DNA from: Gammaproteobacteria bacterium | Lineage (GTDB): Bacteria > Pseudomonadota > Gammaproteobacteria > Pseudomonadales > Azotimanducaceae | Assembly (NCBI GenBank): GCA_002708765.1 | Contig: PAPD01000040.1 | Location: 1-64,000, forward strand | DNA: 64,000 nt | Reading direction: 5' to 3' | In this document: positions 57,151 to 64,000 of the stretch, in pieces | Layout of the letters: each line of letters starts with the position of its first letter | How positions within the stretch are numbered: position 1 is the stretch's first letter | Translations under genes and position numbers: made by a program | Notes under the pieces: generated by a model | The model's database searches: none | The model's input: the letters and a program-made list of their open reading frames with translations, nothing else | What the model was told of the DNA's origin: nothing

Positions 57151-58097
57151 TGGAGATCATAAGAGGCTTACACAATATCCGAGAACATCATAAAGGTGCT
57201 GTTGTTACTATAGGCAATTTCGATGGCGTTCACCTTGGTCATCAGATGATACTTGAGCAGGTTGACCAGAAAGCGGAATCTCTAGAAACCAAATCAATGC
57301 TAATATGTTTTGAACCTCAGCCAAAGGAATTTTTTGATTTATACAAAGCCCCTGCCAGATTAACGCGGTTTAGAGAGAAGGTTGAATTGCTTGCCGAGCA
57401 CGGGATTTCTCGGGTTCTGTGTTTAAAGTTTAATGAGGAAGTGAGATCGATGTCGTCAGCCAGATTCATAAGCCTCCTGGTAGATAAACTCGAAGTGAAG
57501 GCGCTTTTCGTGGGAGATGACTTTAAATTCGGGAATGATCGAGAAGGAAATTTCTCTACTTTAGAGGAGGCTGGTATCGTCTACGATTTTTCTGTCTACA
57601 ATATGTATACTCTAGATTTTCAGCAGCAGCGAGTTTCAAGCACGAGAATCAGAGAATGCCTGGCTTCGGGCCAGTTCGAGCTAGCTGAAAAGCTTCTTGG
57701 CCATCCTTATTCGATATCCGGAAAGGTAATTTATGGCAGACAATTAGGAAGAACTCTTGGTGTCCCTACTGCAAATATTCAGCTGAACCGCTACGTTGCT
57801 CCTATATCCGGAGTTTTTGCCTGCAATATGTTTGTTGATAATGAGTCGGTTCCGGGGGTAGCTAATGTGGGAGTCAGGCCCACCGTTGATGATAAAACTT
57901 TGACGCCAATTCTTGAGGTCCATCTATTGAATTTCGGTCGATCTATTTATGGAAAATCAGTTAAAGTCGTTTTTCTTGCAAAAATCAGAGACGAGAAAAA
58001 ATTCGAGAATCTGGAAGCACTAAAATTTGCGATAAATTCCGATATTCGCAGTACAGAAGATTTTTTCCGCCTGAATCCCAATCGAAAAAAAACATGA
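57150..58097 (+). CDS. ribF: Bifunctional riboflavin kinase/FAD synthetase
   Basis: This enzyme of 315 aa makes FMN and then FAD. The FAD synthetase domain has the nucleotidyl-transfer motif 'IGNFDGVHLGHQMIL' and 'VGDDFKFGNDREGNF', and the riboflavin kinase domain has 'GRTLGVPTANIQL'. The ATG at 57150 overlaps the murJ stop by one base. A GTG at 57147 is an alternative. The next gene is lspA and not ileS. Confidence 0.95.
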   Translation: MEIIRGLHNIREHHKGAVVTIGNFDGVHLGHQMILEQVDQKAESLETKSMLICFEPQPKEFFDLYKAPARLTRFREKVELLAEHGISRVLCLKFNEEVRSMSSARFISLLVDKLEVKALFVGDDFKFGNDREGNFSTLEEAGIVYDFSVYNMYTLDFQQQRVSSTRIRECLASGQFELAEKLLGHPYSISGKVIYGRQLGRTLGVPTANIQLNRYVAPISGVFACNMFVDNESVPGVANVGVRPTVDDKTLTPILEVHLLNFGRSIYGKSVKVVFLAKIRDEKKFENLEALKFAINSDIRSTEDFFRLNPNRKKT

Positions 58098-58582
58098 AAC
58101 GCTTAGTTGGTATAAGCTTCGTAATAGTAGTATTGGATCAGATCTCAAAATATATGATTGTTGAGACACTCGATCAGTGCGTGCCCGGGTTTTGCGAATC
58201 CATAGATATGCTCCCCTTTTTCAAACTGGTATTGTTATATAACGAAGGTGCAGCTTTCAGCATGCTCAGTGATGCTGGGGGCTGGCAGCGGTGGTTTCTT
58301 TCCATTATATCTTTCGTTGTAAGCATGTTTATATTTTTCTGGTTGATGAGACTTAAGGCCTCAGAGCAATTATTAGGATTAGGTTTGGCAGCGATTCTTG
58401 GGGGCGCGGTAGGTAATTTAATAGACAGAGTTTTTCTGGGTCACGTTGTAGATTATTTTCTCTTTTATTATAAAAGTTTTTATTTTCCTGCTTTTAATAT
58501 TGCTGACGCAGCAATTTCGATTGGCGCGGCACTGCTTATTCTGGACATGGTGATTACTAATAGGACTACCGATGTCCAATAA
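58094..58582 (+). CDS. lspA: Lipoprotein signal peptidase
   Basis: This four-helix inner-membrane aspartic protease of 162 aa cleaves lipoprotein signal peptides before the lipid-modified Cys. The catalytic Asp residues are in 'GNLIDRVFLGHVVDY' and 'FNIADAAISIG'. 'YNEGAAFSML' is the usual middle motif. The ATG overlaps the ribF stop (ATGA). The 3' end overlaps fkpB by 11 bases. Confidence 0.96.
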   Translation: MKRLVGISFVIVVLDQISKYMIVETLDQCVPGFCESIDMLPFFKLVLLYNEGAAFSMLSDAGGWQRWFLSIISFVVSMFIFFWLMRLKASEQLLGLGLAAILGGAVGNLIDRVFLGHVVDYFLFYYKSFYFPAFNIADAAISIGAALLILDMVITNRTTDVQ

Positions 58583-59033
58583 GGCTATTCCCATTGGCCC
58601 GGGAACTAGAGTTACACTCAAATTTTCTCTCCATCTTGAAGATGGTCATCTAATAGATTCGACAGGGGAAACCCCGGCTTCATTTGATGTTGGCGATGAT
58701 ACTCTCTTGCCGGGGTTTGAGCGCGCGATTTACGGAATGAAGCCAGGAAACAAAAGCGAATTAGAAATCCCTCCTGACAAAGGGTTCGGTGTGCCTAACC
58801 CTGAAAATATCCATATAATGAAACGCTCTCTTTTTGCCAATCTGGATCTGAAAGAAGGCATGGTAGTTTCATTCGCTGATAATCAGGGCTTGGAGCGCCC
58901 CGGAGTAATCAACCGAATCCTGGGTGACGTGCTGGAAGTCGATTTTAATCACCCTCTTGCCGGAAAAGATGTTGTGCTTAAGGTTGAAATTGTTGATGTC
59001 CAAAGGGTTTCGGACGATATAATTAGGGGATAG
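58572..59033 (+). CDS. fkpB: FKBP-type peptidyl-prolyl isomerase (SlpA-like)
   Basis: This proline isomerase of 153 aa is a SlyD/SlpA relative with the FKBP domain interrupted by the IF loop. The family text 'GTRVTLKFSLHLEDGHLIDS', 'LPGFERAIYGMKPG' and 'VDFNHPLAGKDVVL' is present. It lacks the His-rich tail of SlyD. It overlaps lspA. The ispH gene that usually follows is absent, and bamD converges from the other side. Confidence 0.93.
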   Translation: MSNKAIPIGPGTRVTLKFSLHLEDGHLIDSTGETPASFDVGDDTLLPGFERAIYGMKPGNKSELEIPPDKGFGVPNPENIHIMKRSLFANLDLKEGMVVSFADNQGLERPGVINRILGDVLEVDFNHPLAGKDVVLKVEIVDVQRVSDDIIRG

Positions 59034-59068
59034 CGCTCAACGGTAATTACTTTGGCTCAGCTCCGAGG

Positions 59069-59902
59069 TTAGCCGAATAATCCTAAGGTGATTGTTCTCA
59101 ACCAGTTTCTGGATCTGATATTTTTGTTATTACCTGTTTGTCTGAAATTCCCGTTTTTGTCTAGGGATTCGTGTTCGGGATAGTTTGCTACCAGGACCCG
59201 CAGCGTTTTGTCTGCTAGTTCTTTCATTTCCAGCAGGTCATAAGCCTGGACCATAATGGCCAGAGCATCTGGGACAGCGACCGAGCCTTGAAAATTTTCG
59301 AATACATATCGACCTCTATTTGCCGCTGCGATATATGCGCCTCTCTCTATATAATATTCAGCTACTCGAATCTCGGACTCCGCCAGCAGGTTCCTTAAAT
59401 ATTTCATTTTTCCCTGGGCATCTGGTGCATATTCGCTATTTGGAAAAAGCCTAATAAGTTCGGAAAAATCTCTAAACGATTCTCTTGCGGCGCCGGGGTC
59501 TCTAGTCGAGGGATCCATAGGTATTATGTTGGCTAGAAAATTCTTGTCCTGTTCAAAAGCAATCATTCCCTTGAGATAGTATGCGTAGTCTACATTAGGA
59601 TGAACCGGGTGCAGCCTGATAAAGCGATCCGCAGCGGATTTCGCTGCTTCGGGCTGGGCGCTTTTGTAATAAGCGTAAATGATTTCCAGCTGCGATTGTT
59701 CTGCATATCTCCCAAACGGAAATCTGGATTCGAGCATTTGGAGTTTTTGTATTGCTCCTGCGTAATTTGAGGCTTTCAGACTATCCTGGGCAGATTTGTA
59801 ATAGTAGAGCTCGGTGGCGTCTGGATCATCTGCTAGATCATCTTTGCTGCACCCGACAGCAAAAATTAGGGCTAAAAGGAAGAGGGTGCTAAGTCTGCGC
59901 AT
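59069..59902 (-). CDS. bamD: Outer-membrane assembly lipoprotein BamD
   Basis: This essential lipoprotein of 277 aa works with BamA in beta-barrel assembly. The lipobox is 'FAVGC' with Cys18. The mature part is made of TPR-like helices, with '[19 protein letters not shown]', '[20 protein letters not shown]' and '[11 protein letters not shown]'. It is divergent from rluD, the common arrangement in gammaproteobacteria. Confidence 0.95.
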   Translation of the reverse strand: MRRLSTLFLLALIFAVGCSKDDLADDPDATELYYYKSAQDSLKASNYAGAIQKLQMLESRFPFGRYAEQSQLEIIYAYYKSAQPEAAKSAADRFIRLHPVHPNVDYAYYLKGMIAFEQDKNFLANIIPMDPSTRDPGAARESFRDFSELIRLFPNSEYAPDAQGKMKYLRNLLAESEIRVAEYYIERGAYIAAANRGRYVFENFQGSVAVPDALAIMVQAYDLLEMKELADKTLRVLVANYPEHESLDKNGNFRQTGNNKNIRSRNWLRTITLGLFG

Positions 59903-59977
59903 AGAAAAACTGTTTGCATGGTTGAATTTTGCTAGATTAAACCATAGCCTTCCGTCAAACCCAACACGAAACTCATC

Positions 59978-60928
59978 GTGAATCGTTCAATCGAACATAA
60001 GCTTACTATTCCAGAAGGATTTGTTTTTCAACGCCTTGATCAAGCCATGGTTGAGCTCTTGCCTCAATATTCTCGTTCACTCATTCAGCAATGGATTAAA
60101 GAAGGCAATTTGTTAGTAGATTCGGAAAAAGTAAAACCGAGTTTTAAACTTGTGGGGGGCGAACAAGTTTTGATTGATTGTTCCCTTGAAGATGTGATCA
60201 CCGCCGAACCCGAGGCTATTCCCATCGATGTGATATTTGAAGATGATTACTTGTTAGTGATAAATAAGCCGGTTGGTATGGTTGTGCACCCCGGAGCAGG
60301 AAATGATTCGGGTACGCTGATGAATGCACTGCTTAACCACGACCATAATCTTGCGAAGATACCCCGAGCAGGAATAATCCACCGCCTGGACAAAAACACT
60401 TCCGGATTGTTGCTTATAGCTAAAACAAATGAATCACAAAATAGGCTGGTCAAAGATCTTCAATCGAGGGTAATAAATCGGATTTATTATGCCCTTGTCT
60501 ACGGCCGGACTCCTTATCAGGAGGGTAACGTCAGTTTATCCATAGGGCGCCACCCCAAAGAACGAAAAAAAATGAGTGTTAGGCCTGATGGGAAAAGCGC
60601 TAAAACACACTATCGGGTGATCGAGATATTTGAGGGACATTGTTTTTTAGAATGCAAGCTTGAAACGGGGAGGACCCATCAAATAAGAGTTCATATGCAG
60701 GCGCTAGGAAACCCTTTGATTGGAGATAATGAATATGGTGGTCATTTTCGGCGACCGAGATCAAATCTATTAGAGTTAGAGGAGCTGCTTAGGGCTTTCT
60801 CGCGGCAGGCTTTGCACGCAAGAAAGCTTTCATTCAGGCATCCTGAAACTGGAAAGGACATCTTGTTGACGGCTCCAATTCCTGAAGATTTTGAAAGATT
60901 GTTAGAGACTCTTCGTGAAGCTAATTGA
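59978..60928 (+). CDS. rluD: 23S rRNA pseudouridine synthase RluD
   Basis: This enzyme of 316 aa makes pseudouridines 1911, 1915 and 1917 of 23S rRNA. It has an N-terminal S4 domain (about 15-80), the catalytic Asp motif '[18 protein letters not shown]' and the later '[13 protein letters not shown]'. The GTG start at 59978 is likely. The gene overlaps pgeF by 14 bases. Confidence 0.95.
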   Translation: MNRSIEHKLTIPEGFVFQRLDQAMVELLPQYSRSLIQQWIKEGNLLVDSEKVKPSFKLVGGEQVLIDCSLEDVITAEPEAIPIDVIFEDDYLLVINKPVGMVVHPGAGNDSGTLMNALLNHDHNLAKIPRAGIIHRLDKNTSGLLLIAKTNESQNRLVKDLQSRVINRIYYALVYGRTPYQEGNVSLSIGRHPKERKKMSVRPDGKSAKTHYRVIEIFEGHCFLECKLETGRTHQIRVHMQALGNPLIGDNEYGGHFRRPRSNLLELEELLRAFSRQALHARKLSFRHPETGKDILLTAPIPEDFERLLETLREAN

Positions 60929-61607
60929 ACCTGATTGGGCAGCCCCTCAGAATGTAAAAGCGTTTTTTACCTGCAGAAGTGGCGGATTCAGTGAAGGACC
61001 GTATCTCTCCTTGAATCTTGGAGATCATGTGAATGATGACCCAAAAATAGTTCACATGAATCGAAGCCTTTTACCTTTGCCTGCCGAGCCCAATTATTTC
61101 GAGCAGATTCATGGAACTACTTGTGTTCATGCGGACTTGGCTGATCAAGGTGAAAAGGCAGATGGAGCTTTTACAAGGCGAAGTAAAAAAGTGCTCGTAG
61201 TTTTGGTTGCTGATTGCCTTCCAGTCCTATTTACCGACGAAGCAGGTACAACGGTCGCCGTCGCCCACGCAGGGTGGAAAGGTTTGGCACATGGAATACT
61301 GAATCAAACGGTGAAGGCATTGGAGTCTGAGTCCCTCATTGCCTGGCTCGGACCCTGTATTGGTCCTTGCCATTATGTTGTCAGAGAGGACGTTGTTTCT
61401 CGTTTTGCGTCTCACCTAGGTTTCGAAAGGTTGTCTTCAGAGAGCTGGAAGATGGATCTGTCTATGATAGCCCGGACTCAGCTTATCGAACTTGGTGTGG
61501 AAGTTTTTGGAGGAGGTTTTTGCACTTTCTGTGATGAAAAAATGTTTTATTCATTTCGAAGAGATGGCTGCACTGGAAGAATGGGGGCTTATATCTGGTT
61601 AGAATGA
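60915..61607 (+). CDS. pgeF: Peptidoglycan editing factor PgeF
   Basis: This laccase-fold protein of 230 aa (YfiH family) is reported to correct L-Ser errors in peptidoglycan precursors. Metal-binding motifs 'VAVAHAGWKGLAHGIL', 'WLGPCIGPCHYVV' and 'CTFCDEKMFYSFRRDGCTGR' are intact. The GTG start lies inside the end of rluD. It ends the rluD-pgeF pair. The next gene is a short ORF and then ilvB. Confidence 0.94.
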   Translation: MKLIEPDWAAPQNVKAFFTCRSGGFSEGPYLSLNLGDHVNDDPKIVHMNRSLLPLPAEPNYFEQIHGTTCVHADLADQGEKADGAFTRRSKKVLVVLVADCLPVLFTDEAGTTVAVAHAGWKGLAHGILNQTVKALESESLIAWLGPCIGPCHYVVREDVVSRFASHLGFERLSSESWKMDLSMIARTQLIELGVEVFGGGFCTFCDEKMFYSFRRDGCTGRMGAYIWLE

Positions 61608-61646
61608 ATGAAGGGTATTCGTTCGATTGCTAGATAAAGTAAACTC

Positions 61647-61739
61647 ATGCTATTAAAAATTTCTGGCAAATTACCGGTCGTGGTTTTTATTTTGTCATTG
61701 ACTACAGGGACTGGATGCATGAGAATCTCGGCCCCATAA
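61647..61739 (+). CDS. 30-aa ORF: leader peptide or tiny lipoprotein
   Basis: Between pgeF and ilvB, an ATG opens a 30-codon frame that ends 31 bases before ilvB. The peptide is hydrophobic in the middle ([10 protein letters not shown]) and ends [11 protein letters not shown]. Two readings fit. One is an attenuator leader rich in Val, Leu and Ile codons. The other is a very small lipoprotein, since the Cys follows a TGTG signal end. No clear terminator hairpin with a U-run is seen, and the ribosome-binding site is poor (no AGGAG). It may not be a gene. Confidence 0.35.
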   Translation: MLLKISGKLPVVVFILSLTTGTGCMRISAP

Positions 61740-61770
61740 TCTTCTAGCTGCAGCTTATCAGGAGAACACC

Positions 61771-63507
61771 GTGGAAAAGCTATCTGGTGGTGACATGCTT
61801 ATCCGTGCCTTGCAAGATGAGGGCGTAGAGTATGTCTTTGGCTATCCGGGTGGAGCTGTTCTTCATATATATGACGCTCTTTTTAATCAGCAAAAAATCC
61901 AGCATATATTGGTCCGGCATGAGCAAGCTGCAACTCATATGGCCGATGGGTATTCGCGAGCTACGGGGCTCCCTGGAGTAGTTCTGGTTACTAGTGGGCC
62001 GGGTGCGACTAATGCTATAACTGGAATCGCTACAGCCTATATGGACTCGATTCCTATGGTTATTATTTCGGGTCAGGTCCAGAGCCATCTCATAGGTACG
62101 GATTCCTTTCAGGAGACGGACATGATCGGAATTTCCCGTCCCGTTGTTAAGCATAGCTTCCTCGTTAAAGAGGCTAGAGATATTCCGAAAACTATAAAAA
62201 AAGCTTTTTACATTGCGACCACGGGCCGACCCGGTCCTGTAGTCGTCGATATCCCAAAGGACAAAACGAATCCGCACGACCTTTACGATTACGAATATCC
62301 TGCAAAAATTTCGCTTAGGTCCTACAATCCGGCAATTACTGGACACTCGGGGCAGATACAAAAGGCGACCAAACTTCTTTTAAGTGCTGAAAGACCGATG
62401 ATTTATGCTGGCGGAGGCGTCATTCTTGGAAATGCCACCGAGGAATTAAGAAAACTGACTAAAATATTAGGCTTTCCGATAACAAACACCTTGATGAGTC
62501 TAGGTAGTTTCCCCGGGACTGACGATCAGTTTCTTGGAATGCTGGGTATGCATGGCACTTTCGAAGCAAATAATGCTATGCATCATTGTGATGTATTGTT
62601 GGCGATAGGCGCTCGCTTTGACGACAGAATTACAAATACACCTTCGATGTTCTGCCCGAAGGCGAAGATAATCCATATCGATGTAGATCCTGCTTCGATC
62701 TCTAAAACCATCCGTGCCGATGTCCCGATTGTCGGAGAGGTCGGATTGATTCTTAAGGAAATGTTAGAGATTGTTGAGGGGCAGATATCGCGTAAAAGTG
62801 ATGAGAAACCCATACTGGATAGCTGGTGGGAACAAATAGCCAGCTGGCGAAGTCAAGATTGTCTAAAGATTAATAGAGGGTCGGAAGAAGAAGAATTGAT
62901 TAAGCCGCAGGATGGCGTAAAGGCAGTTTTTTTGGTTACCGATGGCCAAGCTTATGTAACATCTGATGTTGGTCAGCACCAGATGTTTGCCGCCTTATAC
63001 TATCCTTTTGATGAACCTAGACGCTGGATAAATTCCGGAGGTCTGGGAACAATGGGTTTTGGCCTTCCGGCAGCGATGGGCGCGCAGATAGCATTTCCTG
63101 AGAGCACAGTGGTCTGTATAACTGGAGAGGGCAGCATACAGATGAATATTCAGGAGCTCTCCACTTGTGCTCAGTATGGACTGCCTTTGAAAATTATTAA
63201 CCTAAACAATAGATCTCTTGGCATGGTAAAGCAATGGCAGGATATGCAGTATGAGGGGCGCCATTCCCATAGCTATATGGATTCTTTGCCAGATTTTGTC
63301 TCGTTAGCAGAATCTTACGGCCATTTGGGATACAAAATTGAAAAGCGATCCGATCTGGAGCCTGTTCTTAAAGAAGTATTTTCAAAAAAAGACCGGTTGG
63401 TATTTGTGGATATTATGGTGGATCCGAAAGAGCACGTATATCCTATGTTAGTATCACCTAATGGCTCGTTGAGAGATATGTGGTTGGCGAAGGGGGTTAG
63501 AACCTGA
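61771..63507 (+). CDS. ilvB: Acetolactate synthase large subunit
   Basis: This TPP- and FAD-dependent enzyme of 578 aa makes acetolactate or acetohydroxybutyrate at the first common step of branched-chain amino acid synthesis. The catalytic Glu is in '[19 protein letters not shown]', and the TPP motif is '[14 protein letters not shown]...[12 protein letters not shown]'. The GTG start has CAGGAG upstream. The small subunit follows with a 1-base overlap. The gene could equally be called ilvI. Confidence 0.95.
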   Translation: MEKLSGGDMLIRALQDEGVEYVFGYPGGAVLHIYDALFNQQKIQHILVRHEQAATHMADGYSRATGLPGVVLVTSGPGATNAITGIATAYMDSIPMVIISGQVQSHLIGTDSFQETDMIGISRPVVKHSFLVKEARDIPKTIKKAFYIATTGRPGPVVVDIPKDKTNPHDLYDYEYPAKISLRSYNPAITGHSGQIQKATKLLLSAERPMIYAGGGVILGNATEELRKLTKILGFPITNTLMSLGSFPGTDDQFLGMLGMHGTFEANNAMHHCDVLLAIGARFDDRITNTPSMFCPKAKIIHIDVDPASISKTIRADVPIVGEVGLILKEMLEIVEGQISRKSDEKPILDSWWEQIASWRSQDCLKINRGSEEEELIKPQDGVKAVFLVTDGQAYVTSDVGQHQMFAALYYPFDEPRRWINSGGLGTMGFGLPAAMGAQIAFPESTVVCITGEGSIQMNIQELSTCAQYGLPLKIINLNNRSLGMVKQWQDMQYEGRHSHSYMDSLPDFVSLAESYGHLGYKIEKRSDLEPVLKEVFSKKDRLVFVDIMVDPKEHVYPMLVSPNGSLRDMWLAKGVRT

Positions 63508-63998
63508 TGAGGCGCATTGTATCCGTTCTTATGGAAAATGAGGCTGGTGCTTTATCTAGACTGATCGGGTTGTTTGCGCAGCGAGGCTACAATATCGAGA
63601 CGCTTACAGTTGCCCCTACTGAAGATGAGACTTTATCTAGGCTAACCCTGACCACCCTTGCGAGCGATGAGCAAATCGAACAGATAACTAAGCAGGTAAA
63701 CAAATTGGTCGAAGTAGTTAAATTAGTTGATCTCTCCGAAGGCGATCATATAGAGCGAGAGTTAATGCTTATAAAAGTTCTGGCGGGTGGTGCCCACAGA
63801 GCCGAGGTGAAAAGAATTTCCGATGTATTTAGAGGCCAGATCGTAGATGTAACCCAGAACTCATATACGATTCAATTAACTGGAACGACCGAGAAAATCG
63901 ATGCATTCCTTAAGGCCTTGCCGATAGATTCTGTGCTGGAAGTTGTTAGATCTGGTGTTTCGGGGCTTTCTAGAGGAGAAAAAGTGCTCTCGGGTTGA
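63507..63998 (+). CDS. ilvH: Acetolactate synthase small subunit
   Basis: This regulatory subunit of 163 aa activates the large subunit and carries Val feedback inhibition. The N-terminal ACT domain has 'VLMENEAGALSRLIGLFAQR' and a C-terminal domain follows. It overlaps ilvB by one base. Its stop lies at the end of the window, so genes beyond (ilvC is usual) cannot be seen. Confidence 0.95.
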   Translation: MRRIVSVLMENEAGALSRLIGLFAQRGYNIETLTVAPTEDETLSRLTLTTLASDEQIEQITKQVNKLVEVVKLVDLSEGDHIERELMLIKVLAGGAHRAEVKRISDVFRGQIVDVTQNSYTIQLTGTTEKIDAFLKALPIDSVLEVVRSGVSGLSRGEKVLSG

Positions 63999-64000
63999 TT

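Overview
The window looks like chromosomal DNA of a marine, free-living gammaproteobacterium of moderate GC content. The evidence is gene order. The blocks miaB-ybeZ-ybeY-corC-lnt-leuS-lptE-holA, ispB // rplU-rpmA-obgE-proB // rpsT // murJ-ribF-lspA-fkpB and bamD // rluD-pgeF are all classic gammaproteobacterial arrangements. TonB-dependent receptors, a fatty-acid/sterol hydroxylase, a GldAFG-like ABC system and a two-component pair resembling the 'proteobacterial dedicated sortase system' fit a marine heterotroph. I cannot name a species. No phage, IS element or CRISPR array is visible.

Layout. 0.1-2.1 kb: a tRNA-Met with a damaged acceptor stem, an unknown protein, an NTF2-like protein and a CBS-domain protein. 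2.1-8.8 kb: a probably Fur-controlled operon with a DUF4856 lipoprotein, an imelysin-like lipoprotein, a FecA-like TonB receptor and a membrane hydroxylase, followed by a pterin dehydratase. Between its first two genes lies a 99-bp tandem duplication that carries a ribosome-binding site, a signal-peptide start and a terminator-like hairpin in each copy. 8.9-10.8 kb: a small membrane protein, an SDR and a HAD phosphatase. 10.9-16.1 kb: a GldA/GldF/GldG-like ABC system with a DUF4340 protein and an enoyl-CoA hydratase. 16.2-18.5 kb: a lone biotin carrier with a zinc alcohol dehydrogenase, folK and a DUF1820 protein. 18.6-28.3 kb: the miaB-to-holA block and a histidine phosphatase.

28.5-31.9 kb: CobS/CobT-like AAA and VWA proteins with a Nudix hydrolase. 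31.9-37.0 kb: an Opp-type peptide importer with a fused double ATPase, divergent from a 1003-residue TonB receptor (37.4-40.4 kb). 40.5-43.6 kb: a secreted protein with a (QE)11 tract, then a second AAA/VWA pair (MoxR/CoxE type). 43.7-49.1 kb: tesB, ahcY and the sortase-type sensor kinase and regulator. 49.3-51.1 kb: a small conserved-looking protein, ribokinase, tRNA-Pro(CGG) and the remains of a TonB receptor gene. 51.2-64.0 kb: ispB, the ribosomal/obgE/proB block, rpsT, murJ-ribF-lspA-fkpB (without the usual ileS), bamD, rluD-pgeF, a 30-codon ORF, and ilvB-ilvH for branched-chain amino acid synthesis.

The items most worth a second look are the duplicated hairpin-bearing leader at 3.94-4.13 kb, the TonB receptor remnant beside tRNA-Pro, the 30-codon ORF before ilvB, the (QE)11 secreted protein beside the MoxR/CoxE pair, and the sortase-type two-component pair with no sortase in view. 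I did not find an unmistakable new multi-gene defence or mobile system.
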